64,000 nt of DNA from contig CANMLW010000005.1 in the NCBI GenBank assembly GCA_947498705.1, positions 62,001 to 126,000 on the forward strand. The letters run 5' to 3'. Positions within the stretch are counted from its first letter, which is position 1; each line of letters begins with the position of its first letter. Source of the DNA: an uncultured Aquimarina sp. (GTDB lineage Bacteria > Bacteroidota > Bacteroidia > Flavobacteriales > Flavobacteriaceae). The position numbers were made by a program, and so were the translations under genes. The notes under the pieces are model-generated. The model had not been told where the DNA came from and searched no databases. It saw only the letters and a list, made by a program, of their open reading frames with translations. Shown here piece by piece: positions 43,565 to 52,858 of the stretch.

Positions 43565-44137
43565 ATGAGTAAAAAAGCAATAGTCTTACAGACTACACTC
43601 GAGTTAATAACAAAACAAGGTATCAATGCTACGTCGCTTTCTCAAATCATTAAAGAATCGGGTGTAGCAAACGGAACCGTTTACCATCATTTTAAAAATA
43701 AAGAAGAAATCATCACCGAGTTGTATTTGATGCTTACTCAGGATTTTGGAACAGTAGTAATGCGTAACATCCCAGAGAATGATATAAAAAAGCAATTTAC
43801 AGTAATGTGGCTTAACTTGTTCTATTACTTTGTAAATAATCCGCTGGCATTTATATTCTCTGAACAAATTGCGCGTTCACCAGAAATACCTCAATCCTTA
43901 AAAGATAAAGCCAGACAATATTATGGAGATATCGAAAGTTACTTCAAAAAAGGTGTAAAAGAGAAAGTATTTAAGTCATATAATACTCTGGTGATGGAAG
44001 AATTGTTTTTCGGAAATGTAGTGTCTCTGGTGAAAATTCACGAAAATGAGCAGGTAAAACTACAAGAAAAACATATCAATCAAGCGATTGAAATCTCTTG
44101 GAGAGGTTTTTTAAAAGACCAGACCATTATTCAGTAA
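43565..44137 (+). CDS. TetR-family transcriptional regulator
   Basis: A 190-residue regulator. The N-terminal helix-turn-helix is 'INATSLSQIIKESGVANGTVYHHFKNKEEII' (about residues 19-50), and the rest is a helical ligand-binding and dimer domain. It follows TspO by 27 bp, so it is probably co-transcribed and may repress the operon. The ligand is unknown; a link to tetrapyrroles or lipids is only suggested by the TspO context. Confidence 0.88.
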   Translation: MSKKAIVLQTTLELITKQGINATSLSQIIKESGVANGTVYHHFKNKEEIITELYLMLTQDFGTVVMRNIPENDIKKQFTVMWLNLFYYFVNNPLAFIFSEQIARSPEIPQSLKDKARQYYGDIESYFKKGVKEKVFKSYNTLVMEELFFGNVVSLVKIHENEQVKLQEKHINQAIEISWRGFLKDQTIIQ

Positions 44138-44161
44138 CTTAAGAATTAAAAAATTGGTTAT

Positions 44162-44193
44162 AAGCTTGCCGAAGGAATTCCTTCGACAAGCTA
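44162..44193. repeat. Imperfect palindrome between convergent genes
   Basis: AAGCTTG-CCGAAGGAATTCCTTCG-ACAAGCT forms a long imperfect hairpin with no T run after it. Such GC-richer palindromes are often dispersed repeats, and it may also stop transcription of the two convergent genes. Confidence 0.5.
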
Positions 44194-44256
44194 GATATCA
44201 CACATATGCATACTTTTTAAGGTTAAGTTATGCTATTTCCTATAAAAGCAGCAATA

Positions 44257-45045
44257 TTAATTAAACACAATATTTACGCAAGAATCTTTATACAGATCCT
44301 TTAGTACATACTGTACTGCTTTTTTAGAATCACTTGTTTGACCAATTTTACCTCCTTTAAGGGTAATTTTTCCAGTGTTTTTATTCCAGTAATATTCATT
44401 GCTCTCTGACTTAACAATGCGTTTTTCGTTTTTGGTCATTACCTGAAAAGCGTTTAATTCCTGGCTATACTCTATTCCAGAAGGAAAATATACTTCGGTA
44501 ACAAATTTGGTAGTTCCTTTTTCATACATATAGCAAATACATTCTCCAATGTCTTTGGCTTCAGAAACACGAACCATATTGTTTTGTACTATTTTCCAGA
44601 TACCTTTAACACGCACAACTACCATGTTCATCACCATGGTTCCTTTTTCGGCCAATCGATTATCGATAGAAGATTCAAAATTGATGATAGCAGAAATGGT
44701 ACCGGCTATTTCTTTCTGATTCTGAAAGATGATTTTATCCAATGTCAGTTTAAAACTGTAATTATTATCGTTAATAATATCATCTAGTTGAGAAGAGATA
44801 TCTCTTTTCGAATAATCTTTTCTTACCAGTGCTCCTGATAAGTTGACATAAACCGTGTTTCCGCTATATTTTCCATCAAATAACTCAAGTACATCCTCTT
44901 TTTGGGTTCCTTGGGTCAGTGCATTCATTTTATTGATATAATCAACCAGAAGCTTTTTTACGGGATCTTTTTCGTTAAACTCTTTACTGTGTATAACGTT
45001 ACTAAATAAGAACATTAGCAAAAGAACAAGGGTAATTTTTTTCAT
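44257..45045 (-). CDS. Secreted protein with NTF2-like region, 262 aa
   Basis: A 262-residue protein with a signal peptide (residues 1-20). The first part (about 28-170) has the order helix, helix, then a curved sheet with 'FKLTLDKIIFQNQKEIAGTISAI' and 'VRVKGIWKIVQNNMVRVSEAKDIG', which resembles NTF2-like or nuclear-transport-factor folds. The rest includes 'CICYMYEKGTTKFVTEVYFPSGIEY' and a final KDSCVNIVF strand. I do not recognise a specific family and the role is unknown. Confidence 0.65.
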   Translation of the reverse strand: MKKITLVLLLMFLFSNVIHSKEFNEKDPVKKLLVDYINKMNALTQGTQKEDVLELFDGKYSGNTVYVNLSGALVRKDYSKRDISSQLDDIINDNNYSFKLTLDKIIFQNQKEIAGTISAIINFESSIDNRLAEKGTMVMNMVVVRVKGIWKIVQNNMVRVSEAKDIGECICYMYEKGTTKFVTEVYFPSGIEYSQELNAFQVMTKNEKRIVKSESNEYYWNKNTGKITLKGGKIGQTSDSKKAVQYVLKDLYKDSCVNIVFN

Positions 45046-45124
45046 ACTGTAGAGGTATTGGTTTACCCTAAGAAGATACGAAAAATTACCCTAAATAGCT
45101 AAATAACAGGGGTGTATTTTGGGT

Positions 45125-45673
45125 CTAGATACTTAAGTCAAGCAATTTAAGTACGGTTTTCAAGTTTCTGGTGGTCGCTTGTGTTTGTAGCTTTTTCTCA
45201 AAAAAATTGTTGCTCAATTTCGTTTTTCCGTATCCAATACCCGCATAAAAATAAACAACTTTGTCAGTGATAACGAATTCTTCACCTTCTTGAGAGTTTA
45301 CCGTAATCTCTTTTTTAGCATGGGGATCTGGTGGAGTTGATAATAAAGTAAAGTACATTTTTTTACTGTCTATTTCTCCAATAGTTATACGATGAGCAAA
45401 GGGGTTGTTATTGTAAATATCTGCTAAAGTATCATGTGTAAGTACAAGTACAGGGACTTCAAAACCAAATTGCTGTTGGATTCCTGTAGAGATAAATTGA
45501 CTCAATACGGTAACATCAGTTTTCTGAGATTTAAAAACAATATTTCCACTTTGTATATAAGTGGTAACAGCAGTAAATCCCATATCTTCACATAGTTTCT
45601 TTAGAGTAACCATTTTGATCTTTTTTTGTCCGGCAACATTTATTCCGCGAAGTAAAGCTATGTAAGTGTTCAT
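45125..45673 (-). CDS. DUF1697-domain protein
   Basis: A 182-residue protein of the DUF1697 family. It begins 'TYIALLRGINVAGQKKIKM' and has 'LCEDMGFTAVTTYIQSGNIVF' and 'TTRNLKTVLKLLDL' near the C-terminus, all typical of this family of small conserved proteins with no known activity. The length is normal and the start is clear. It is a single gene; no operon link is visible. Confidence 0.88.
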   Translation of the reverse strand: MNTYIALLRGINVAGQKKIKMVTLKKLCEDMGFTAVTTYIQSGNIVFKSQKTDVTVLSQFISTGIQQQFGFEVPVLVLTHDTLADIYNNNPFAHRITIGEIDSKKMYFTLLSTPPDPHAKKEITVNSQEGEEFVITDKVVYFYAGIGYGKTKLSNNFFEKKLQTQATTRNLKTVLKLLDLSI

Positions 45674-45837
45674 CGGTGGTTTTTTACAACAATTTAGTTT
45701 TTTGCCTCATTTAGGTCTTGTAGAAGAACTAAAGGGAGGTATTTGGTTTTACCATTATATATGTTAAAAATACGTGTCATGTTTAACCTGTTAAAGTATG
45801 TTTTTAATTCCTTTTAATGTTTGATTTCAGAAATCAA

Positions 45838-47049
45838 CTACACTTTAGTTATTGCTTGTGCAGCGATAAAAGCTCCTGTCCATGCATTCTGAAAATTAAA
45901 GCCCCCTGTGATGGCATCGATGTTTAAAACTTCTCCTGCAAAATATAAATTTTGATGCGTTTTGCTTTCAAAAGTTTTAAAGTTCACTTCTTTAAGGTCG
46001 ATACCTCCGGCAGTTACAAATTCTTCTTTAAAAGTGCTCTTTCCACTAACGTTAAAAACTGCTTGAGTAAGTTGCTCTGCTAGCTTTTGCAGTTGTGATT
46101 TGTTGGTGTCTGCCCATCGAGTATCATTTTTGATGTTGGCTGCAATTACCAAACTTTGCCAAAGCCTTTTAGGAAGTTCAAATTGTTTGTGTTTGTAGAT
46201 TTGTTGTTTGGGGTACTGCTCTTTTAGAGTTTTAAGTTCGGCAATAATTTCGTGGGTAGCATACCCGGGTAACCAATTTACTTGTATTTCGAATTGATAG
46301 TTTTTGGCATTTAATTCGATGGCTCCCCATGCCGACAACTTTAATATTGCAGGGCCACTCATTCCCCAATGTGTAATTAGCAGAGGCCCCTGGCTGGATA
46401 ATTTTGATTGTCGAACTTTTACCGAAGCTTGTGTTGCAACTCCTGGTAATCCCTTAATCCTAGCATCTTTGATGTTAAAAGTAAATAAAGATGGCACTGC
46501 AGAAACCGTTTGGTGCCCAAGTTCTTGTAAATGATTCCATATTTTTGGATTACTACCTGTAGCAATCATTAGTTTGGAGGTGTTAAATACTCCTTGGCTG
46601 GTGTCCACAGTCCATTGTCCGTTCTTTGGGTGAAAATCTTTAACTGCATGACCTGTAAGGATGGCTATGTTTAGTCTTTTGGCTTCGGATAAAAAACAAT
46701 CAATAATCGTTTGCGAGGAGTCAGAGACAGGAAATATTCTTCCGTCATCCTCAATTTTCAATTCGATTCCTCTATTGTCAAACCATTCCATAGTGTCACC
46801 AGTCATAAAAGTATGAAATGGTCCTTTTAATTCTTTTTCACCTCTGGGGTAGTTTTTACTAAGTTCACTAGGGATAAACTCGGCGTGGGTGACATTACAT
46901 CTCCCTCCGCCAGAGATACGTACTTTTGATAATACTTCTTTTCCTCGTTCGAGGATTGCAATCTTAAGTTCGGGTTTGTTTTCGGCAACGTTGATAGCTG
47001 TAAAAAAACCAGCCGCACCCCCACCAACAATAATCAAATCATAGTTCAT
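45838..47049 (-). CDS. NAD(P)/FAD-dependent oxidoreductase (HI0933/YhiN family)
   Basis: A 403-residue flavoprotein of the HI0933/YhiN (BaiN-like) family. The FAD-binding motif 'YDLIIVGGGAAGFFTAIN' is at the N-terminus, followed by 'VRISGGGRCNVTHAE' and a C-terminal 'LYFAGEVLNIDAITGGFNFQNAWTGAFIAA', all diagnostic. These proteins are widespread; some reduce bile-acid-like steroids, but most have unknown substrates. It stands alone on the minus strand. Confidence 0.9.
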   Translation of the reverse strand: MNYDLIIVGGGAAGFFTAINVAENKPELKIAILERGKEVLSKVRISGGGRCNVTHAEFIPSELSKNYPRGEKELKGPFHTFMTGDTMEWFDNRGIELKIEDDGRIFPVSDSSQTIIDCFLSEAKRLNIAILTGHAVKDFHPKNGQWTVDTSQGVFNTSKLMIATGSNPKIWNHLQELGHQTVSAVPSLFTFNIKDARIKGLPGVATQASVKVRQSKLSSQGPLLITHWGMSGPAILKLSAWGAIELNAKNYQFEIQVNWLPGYATHEIIAELKTLKEQYPKQQIYKHKQFELPKRLWQSLVIAANIKNDTRWADTNKSQLQKLAEQLTQAVFNVSGKSTFKEEFVTAGGIDLKEVNFKTFESKTHQNLYFAGEVLNIDAITGGFNFQNAWTGAFIAAQAITKV

Positions 47050-47343
47050 ATTACAAAATTCGTAAAATCTGTTGTGATTTGATTGGTTTTTGATGGCATT
47101 TGTATTTAATAACGATTAAAAAACCTAATATCGACTTTGACTATGTCACTCCTAAGTCTGTGAAGTATGTTTTTTGTGAGTATTAACTAACAACTCTCAA
47201 CTAACGGCCAAACCATGCACTACATTTGTGTTTTTAACGTTGTTTCTCTCTATATATGAATAGCAAAGAACGGAAAAATGTTACTTTTACATATATTTAA
47301 CATTATAAGGGAGTAACAATTTGTTGTCTTAGTACATACACCT

Positions 47344-47925
47344 ATGAATACTATCGAAGATCAGAAAATTTTAGAAGGTATCAAAACCGGAGATGAGGTC
47401 GTTATTACAGCATTTTATAAAAAAAATATGCCTTATATTCGACGATATGTGCTTCAGAATTCGGGTAGCGAATTAGATGTAGAAGATGTTTTTCAGGATG
47501 CGATCGTGTTGATTTATCAGAAACTAAAAGTAGAGCAAATAGAACTGTATGCTTCATTGCAAACTTATTTTTATGGAATCTGTAAAAATATTTGGAGAAA
47601 TCGCCTCCGAAAAAATAATAGGATGGTGAGTGCAGAAGATGTGCTAGAAGGTGTAGAAGCTCTAGATCCCGATATTGTTGAAGAAATAGAGAGAAATGAA
47701 GAGGCTCATGTATATCGCAAGCATTTTGTAAATTTAAGTGAAGCTTGCCAAAAAGTACTTAATATGGTTTTTAATGGTAAGAGTATGAGGCAAATTGCAG
47801 AAAGTACTGGCTATACAGAAGGATATGCCCGAAAGAAGAAATTTGAATGTAAAGAGCATTTAATAGAAATGATTGAAAAAGACCCCTTATATAAGGAATT
47901 AAAAGAACCAATAGAAAAAAACTAA
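47344..47925 (+). CDS. ECF-type RNA polymerase sigma factor
   Basis: A 193-residue sigma factor. Region 2 is clear ('SELDVEDVFQDAIVLIYQKL'), and region 4 with its helix-turn-helix ('NGKSMRQIAESTGYTEGYARKKKFECKEHL') is near the C-terminus. It is followed after about 200 bp by a membrane protein with a TPR-like end, the same order as the sigma / membrane pair of the CHAT operon at 35830-37175, but with no effector gene after it. A TACATTTG box lies 116 bp upstream (47221-47228). Confidence 0.87.
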   Translation: MNTIEDQKILEGIKTGDEVVITAFYKKNMPYIRRYVLQNSGSELDVEDVFQDAIVLIYQKLKVEQIELYASLQTYFYGICKNIWRNRLRKNNRMVSAEDVLEGVEALDPDIVEEIERNEEAHVYRKHFVNLSEACQKVLNMVFNGKSMRQIAESTGYTEGYARKKKFECKEHLIEMIEKDPLYKELKEPIEKN

Positions 47926-48126
47926 ACTGATGAAATGTATGAATGGTAGAGGGACAAACCCCTATACCAGTAATAAATTTCATATAACAATGTAAAAAGA
48001 CAGATACGCAAAATTGCAAAGTGATTTTGAAGTTATTCAAAATCGAAAATTATAGGAATAGATAACGTCTTATACTTCAAACAACTTGTGATTTCTATCT
48101 GATTTTTAATATAAATTAGGTAACAA

Positions 48127-48876
48127 ATGGAACGTACCCCAGAATTATTCGAAAAAATAGAAGACTATCTGCAGGGTTCCTTACCCCAGGAAGAACTGGT
48201 GACTTTTGAACAGGAAATGGAGAAGAATGACGCATTAAAAGAAGAAGTAGCAATGCATAGAGCGTTACATACTACTTTGCAAGATGCAGATACCATTGCT
48301 TTTAAAAATAAGTTAAAGAATATTAGTGCACATATTAGATTAGATGAGGCACCTGATGTGGTGTCTATTAGACCCAACAGAGATGGTTTGTACTATAAAA
48401 TAGCAGCAGTTATTGTAGTAGTGTTTGGTATTGGTACATTATTGTATACCAGTAACTCTGCTCAGCATACATTAGATTTGTACGGAGCTTATTATGCTCC
48501 TTTTCCGGTAGAAGATATGACACGAGGAGAGGCAAGTATAGAAGTACAGGGTATTATCAAACAATATGGTAAGGGGATTTATGATTCTGTGGTAGTTGCT
48601 TTGGAAAAATATCCAAACATAAGAGAACAACAGCCGTTATCATTGTATTTGGGGAATAGCTATTTAAATACCGATCAGGAAGAGAAAGCGATACAGCAAT
48701 TTGAAAATGTTGAGGATTCAAAATATCTGGAAGTAGCACAATGGTATTTATCACTTACCTATTTAAAACTAAACAAAACAGCCAAAGTAGAAGAGTTACT
48801 TTTAGAAATCATTGGCTACGATGGAACCTATAAAAGTAGAGCCACAGAACTGCTACAACTGTTAGAAAAAAAATAA
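48127..48876 (+). CDS. Single-pass membrane protein with TPR-like C-terminus, probable anti-sigma partner
   Basis: A 249-residue protein. A charged helical N-terminus (about 1-75, 'LFEKIEDYLQGSLPQEELVTFEQEM') is followed by one membrane helix (about 89-106) and a periplasmic TPR-like region (about 160-249). The N-terminal pattern matches that of anti-sigma proteins, with a 'YL-G-L--EE---FE--M' helix pair. It follows a sigma factor on the same strand, and it has the same layout as the protein at 35830-36567. It is probably the sensor and inhibitor of that sigma factor. Confidence 0.75.
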   Translation: MERTPELFEKIEDYLQGSLPQEELVTFEQEMEKNDALKEEVAMHRALHTTLQDADTIAFKNKLKNISAHIRLDEAPDVVSIRPNRDGLYYKIAAVIVVVFGIGTLLYTSNSAQHTLDLYGAYYAPFPVEDMTRGEASIEVQGIIKQYGKGIYDSVVVALEKYPNIREQQPLSLYLGNSYLNTDQEEKAIQQFENVEDSKYLEVAQWYLSLTYLKLNKTAKVEELLLEIIGYDGTYKSRATELLQLLEKK

Positions 48877-48930
48877 GAACACGATAAAGATTGTGTTTGA
48901 TTTCATTTTGTTACAAACATAATTATATAG

Positions 48931-48966
48931 AAACCCCAAAGGTCTTCGAAGTCTTTGGGGTTTTTA
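48931..48966 (+). terminator. Intrinsic terminator after the sigma/anti-sigma pair
   Basis: An 11-bp perfect stem, AAACCCCAAAG and CTTTGGGGTTT, with an 11-nt loop, ending in a T run. The rest of the gap to 49186 holds nothing I can identify. Confidence 0.9.
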
Positions 48967-49185
48967 TATATCAAACTTTTTGATACCATTTTCTAATGCA
49001 AAATTGAATTTAATTATAAGTGTATATGAGGATGTTTATGGATTGAGCTTAAGTAAATTATAAAAAAAAGTAGAAATGCTTAAAAAAGTACAGTTTTGAG
49101 GTAACATTACTTTTCTTCCAGACATTAACTTATAAACCCCACATAAAAATTGATTTAATAATTCAATCTTAAGTAAAGGAAAATT

Positions 49186-49455
49186 ATGAATGGTATCATC
49201 AAACACATTGAGCTTATAGAACGTATTGATCAGTTAATTCGTTTACAAGCGACAGGAACACCCTTAGAGTTAGCGTCAAAATTAGGCGTTTCGAAAACCA
49301 AATTGTATCGTATTATAAGAACTATGAAACTATTAAATGCTCCCATAGAGTATAATATTGCTTTGCAGAGTTTTGTATATGCGCAGGCGGTAGGGTTCGA
49401 ATTTGGCTTTTTTGCAAAAGACAGTAGTACCAAAAATGTAAAATCACTCGCTTAA
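49186..49455 (+). CDS. Small helix-turn-helix protein, 89 aa
   Basis: An 89-residue protein with a predicted winged-helix DNA-binding domain: 'RIDQLIRLQATGTPLELASKLGVSKTKLYRIIRTMKLLNAPIEYN'. The helix-turn-helix pattern 'PLELASKLGVSKTKLYRII' is good. No ligand domain is attached. It may act as a small repressor or be a regulator of a nearby gene. It is isolated, with a terminator upstream. Confidence 0.7.
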   Translation: MNGIIKHIELIERIDQLIRLQATGTPLELASKLGVSKTKLYRIIRTMKLLNAPIEYNIALQSFVYAQAVGFEFGFFAKDSSTKNVKSLA

Positions 49456-49525
49456 ATATAAGCCTACAATGACCGGATACTTTTCTATTTTTGTTGAGTA
49501 TCTCGTGGGCTTGTCCAGAGGATTT

Positions 49526-50704
49526 TTATTTGAATGCTGAAAAACCTGTGATATCTAATCCTGTAATAAGCAGATGGATATCGTGGGTTCCTTCGTAGGT
49601 AATCACGCTTTCCAGATTCATCATATGGCGCATAATGCTATATTCCCCTGTAATTCCCATTCCGCCAAGAATTTGTCGTGCTTCTCGAGCAATATTTATA
49701 GCCATTTCAACATTGTTGCGTTTTGCCATCGATATTTGCGCACTGGTAGCTTTGCCTTCGTTTCTTAATACCCCCAATCGCCATGCTAATAATTGGGCTT
49801 TGGTGATTTCGGTAATCATCTCTGCTAGCTTTTTTTGCTGTAGTTGTGTTGCTCCTATGGGTTTGTCAAACTGGATTCGTTCTTTGGCATACCGTAAAGC
49901 AGTGTCATAACAATCCATAGCGGCACCAATCGCACCCCAGGCAATACCATAACGTGCAGAATCTAGGCAACCAAGAGGTGCTCCCAGACCATTTTTACCG
50001 GGTAATATATTTTCTTTAGGAACTTTTACATTATCAAAAATTAGCTCTCCGGTTGCAGAAGCTCTTAGTGACCATTTGTTATGCGTTTCGGGAGTAGAAA
50101 ATCCTTCCATACCACGCTCTACAACCAATCCGTGAATTCTACCTTCCTCATTTTTGGCCCAAACCACAGCAATATCAGCAAAAGGTGCGTTAGAAATCCA
50201 GAGTTTGGCACCGTTAAGAATCACATGATCTCCATTGTCTTTAAAATGGGTGGTCATTCCGCTTGGATTGGACCCGTGATCAGGTTCTGTAAGCCCAAAA
50301 CAGCCAATAAACTCTCCAGAGGCCAGTTTGGGTAAATATTTTTTTCGTTGTTCTTCGGATCCGTATTTCCAGATTGGATACATAACTAAAGAGGATTGTA
50401 CCGATGAAGTAGATCGTACTCCAGAATCTCCTCGTTCTATTTCTTGCATGATTAACCCATAGCTTATTTGATCGAGCCCTGCACCTCCATACTCTTCTGG
50501 GATATAAGGTCCAAATGCTCCTATTTCTGCAAGCCCTTTAATAATCTGAGTAGGAAACTCGGCACGTTGCGCAAACTCTTCAATAATAGGAGATACTTCT
50601 CGCTTTACCCAACTTCGGGCCGCATCCCGAACCATTTTGTGTTCTTCACTTAATAAATCATCAATTTGGTAATAATCAGGTGCTTGAAATATGTCTGGTT
50701 TCAT
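49526..50704 (-). CDS. gcdH: Acyl-CoA dehydrogenase, probably glutaryl-CoA dehydrogenase
   Basis: A 392-residue flavoenzyme of the acyl-CoA dehydrogenase family. Motifs include 'GCFGLTEPDHGSNPSGM' (FAD and substrate contacts), 'RSTSSVQSSLVMYPI', 'WISNAPFADIAVVWA' and the catalytic Glu in 'VITYEGTHDIHLLITG'. The last two are typical of glutaryl-CoA dehydrogenase, which turns glutaryl-CoA into crotonyl-CoA in lysine and tryptophan breakdown. The gene is transcribed alone. The assignment to glutaryl-CoA is by motif; other short-chain substrates are possible. Confidence 0.87.
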   Translation of the reverse strand: MKPDIFQAPDYYQIDDLLSEEHKMVRDAARSWVKREVSPIIEEFAQRAEFPTQIIKGLAEIGAFGPYIPEEYGGAGLDQISYGLIMQEIERGDSGVRSTSSVQSSLVMYPIWKYGSEEQRKKYLPKLASGEFIGCFGLTEPDHGSNPSGMTTHFKDNGDHVILNGAKLWISNAPFADIAVVWAKNEEGRIHGLVVERGMEGFSTPETHNKWSLRASATGELIFDNVKVPKENILPGKNGLGAPLGCLDSARYGIAWGAIGAAMDCYDTALRYAKERIQFDKPIGATQLQQKKLAEMITEITKAQLLAWRLGVLRNEGKATSAQISMAKRNNVEMAINIAREARQILGGMGITGEYSIMRHMMNLESVITYEGTHDIHLLITGLDITGFSAFK

Positions 50705-51123
50705 CTGTTTCTATTTTATTGTTTTAGAGATCAGGTGTAATTTGCCAATAACCATTTCGATTGGTATAGACGAAATAGCGATGGCTCATTTCATGTTTTT
50801 TTGTGTTTCTCTAATGCGGTTATAACAAATGTAGGTAATGAAAAAGGAGCAAGCAATTTTTTTGACATTTTTAAGAAGTGGCTAATCACAATAAATAAAA
50901 CAACAATTTTTTAAGACCCTAAAGGTAGATTTGTGTATTAATTCCACTGTTTAGACTTTTCTTCTACACATAAAAAAATACAATTTGGATGAGTTAATGT
51001 TGTGAATATGTGTGGTATTGTGTTGTAATTTGCTGTTTTGTAGCGGGTTGAGTGGGTTTATGATTTCTTTAACCTTGGTTGGCATAATTATTCTATTCTA
51101 AGATGGTATAACAAATAAAATAA
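50705..51123. other. Intergenic region, 419 bp
   Basis: Region between the divergent gcdH and a small secreted-protein gene. It holds a TAGATTTG box at 50926-50933 (a -7 match on the plus strand, without a clear -33 box), and nothing else I can identify. Confidence 0.35.
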
Positions 51124-51450
51124 ATGAAACAGATGAAAAATTTAGTTGTATTAATGGTATTCGCATTTGGATTATTAGTAGGAACTCAAAATATCTATGC
51201 CCAGAAAGAGGTTTCTAGTTTAGAAACAAAAGTAGTTGCTCCACCAGTTCAGGAAAAATTTGTAGAACTGGCAACAGAAAATTTACCACAAAAAGTATTA
51301 GATGCAGTAGCAAAGGATTTTGCAGGTGCAAAAATTGAAAAGGCAGCTGCAAAAGAGGATGCTTCAGAATTTAAATTGATATTGAAGCAAGGAGAAAAAG
51401 AAATGGAAGTATTTTGTGATGCTGATGGTAATTGGATCAAGAAAAAGTAA
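51124..51450 (+). CDS. Small secreted PepSY-like protein, 108 aa
   Basis: A 108-residue protein with a signal peptide (about 1-26, ending NIYAQ). The mature part has 'LPQKVLDAVAKDFAGAKIEKAA', a helix, and the strand pair 'EFKLILKQGEKEMEVFCDADGNWIKKK', the pattern of the PepSY-like, BLIP-type small secreted proteins common in Bacteroidota. Function is unknown. A probable hairpin terminator follows. Confidence 0.75.
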   Translation: MKQMKNLVVLMVFAFGLLVGTQNIYAQKEVSSLETKVVAPPVQEKFVELATENLPQKVLDAVAKDFAGAKIEKAAAKEDASEFKLILKQGEKEMEVFCDADGNWIKKK

Positions 51451-51502
51451 AGAGTTTTAATTTAATGTAATATAGATTAAACTTCGTAGAGTGATTAAAT
51501 TA

Positions 51503-51537
51503 GAAAAAGAGGGTTTTTATAGGCTCTCTTTTTTTAT
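51503..51537 (+). terminator. Probable terminator
   Basis: GAAAAAGAG and CTCTCTTTTTTT flank a T-rich loop, ending in a T run, about 55 bp after the stop codon. The stem is imperfect. Confidence 0.6.
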
Positions 51538-51592
51538 GGGTTATACTTTTGCTTGTTGCAGAATGTATAAGTTAAAAATAAACAGTGTTGAG

Positions 51593-52309
51593 TTACATTT
51601 TGAGATAAAAATCTTTGGTAAGAAGTGTATAATCGTCGGTATAATTATGGCGTGAGTTTTCTATTATTAATTCGTCAATTTCACATGATTTTTCTTTATG
51701 ACGACCAAAAAACAGTAAGCTTCTTTTAATCTCTGATGTGGGAGTGCCTTTTACCCGAGTTATTTTCTCAGGATATAGTTTGAGTTGGTTCGCAAGGGTA
51801 ACAATCCTTTGTTCTTGTTTGTAGGGTAGAATTAATGCCAAATTACCGTGATCAGATAATAGTTTAGTCGCACCGGCTAATAAGTGTTCAAAAGGTAAAG
51901 CATCCTCGAATCTCGCCATGTCTCTTTTTTTATTAGAAGTTTTGTAATCTTCTGCAAAAAAAGGAGGGTTACTAATGAGTAGGTCATATTGCTCATCAAT
52001 TTCTGCAACAAATTCCTGAAATGAAGCGTGATAGCAAAATAAACGGTCCCCCCAAGGAGAAGATTCAAAGTTTTCTACGGTTTGTTCATAGGCATCGGTG
52101 TCAATTTCTATTGCATCTATAACCTCTGCATAAGAGCGTTGTGCTGCCATTAATGAAATAATCCCGGTACCTGCACCAATATCTAATATGCTGGCCGTTT
52201 CTTTGGGGATTGGTGTCCAGGCTCCTAATAATACCCCGTCAGTACCAATTTTCATAGCACATCGATCTTGCTCAACCGTAAATTGTTTAAAAACGAAAGG
52301 GGCGTTCAT
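51593..52309 (-). CDS. trmN: tRNA1(Val) adenine-N6 methyltransferase
   Basis: A 238-residue Rossmann-fold methyltransferase from the chosen start. The S-adenosylmethionine site is 'ILDIGAGTGIISLMAAQR', and the catalytic tetrapeptide NPPF is in 'YDLLISNPPFF'. These and 'MKIGTDGVLLGAW' mark the YfiC/TrmN6 family, which methylates adenine 37 of tRNA-Val. I start at the ATG at 52309 (MNAPFVFKQF); the nine codons upstream would overlap rimM and carry no conserved residues. It is the third gene of the rpsP-rimM operon. Confidence 0.9.
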   Translation of the reverse strand: MNAPFVFKQFTVEQDRCAMKIGTDGVLLGAWTPIPKETASILDIGAGTGIISLMAAQRSYAEVIDAIEIDTDAYEQTVENFESSPWGDRLFCYHASFQEFVAEIDEQYDLLISNPPFFAEDYKTSNKKRDMARFEDALPFEHLLAGATKLLSDHGNLALILPYKQEQRIVTLANQLKLYPEKITRVKGTPTSEIKRSLLFFGRHKEKSCEIDELIIENSRHNYTDDYTLLTKDFYLKM

Positions 52310-52319
52310 AAAATGGTTT

Positions 52320-52844
52320 TTATAAATAAAGATCAATCAACCCTTCTGGAGTGGTTACCACAATTGTTTTTGATGTACGATCTACTTTTTCAATAAATTC
52401 ATCATTCATAGGAATAAGTATTTCTACACCCTTACGATCTATTTCGAACAGTGCTTGAGCGGTAGAGTCATTTACTGCCTTTATGATCCCCACTTCTCCA
52501 AAAGAAGTGTCTTTAATAGTAAATCCAATAATTTCGTGATAATAAAATTGATCTCCCTCAAGTTTGGGTAATAGAGTGAGTGGAAGATACAATTCTACTT
52601 TCATAAGATCGTCTGCATCTTCTTCAGAATCAATATCCTCAAATTTTACGCGTAGTAAATCACTTTTGTGTAAAGTGCATTTTTCAATAAAAAATGGAAC
52701 CAGATGATTGTTATAATTAACAAAGACTGATTCCATTTTTGTATAACTTTCAGGTTCATCGGTATCCAATTTTATCAATACCTCACCTTTAAAACTAAAT
52801 TTACTTACGACTTTACCTAGATAGAAGCATTCTTCTTTCTTCAT
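52320..52844 (-). CDS. rimM: 16S rRNA processing protein RimM
   Basis: A 174-residue ribosome maturation factor. The N-terminal domain begins 'CFYLGKVVSKFSFKGEVLIK', and a PRC-barrel domain follows (about 95-174, with 'YYHEIIGFTIKD', 'VGIIKAVNDSTAQALFEI' and 'ILIPMNDEFIEKVD'). It binds ribosomal protein S19 during assembly of the small subunit. It is 14 bp after rpsP, the usual gene partner, and 10 bp upstream of the trmN start. Confidence 0.95.
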   Translation of the reverse strand: MKKEECFYLGKVVSKFSFKGEVLIKLDTDEPESYTKMESVFVNYNNHLVPFFIEKCTLHKSDLLRVKFEDIDSEEDADDLMKVELYLPLTLLPKLEGDQFYYHEIIGFTIKDTSFGEVGIIKAVNDSTAQALFEIDRKGVEILIPMNDEFIEKVDRTSKTIVVTTPEGLIDLYL

Positions 52845-52858
52845 CGTTAATAATGCAA

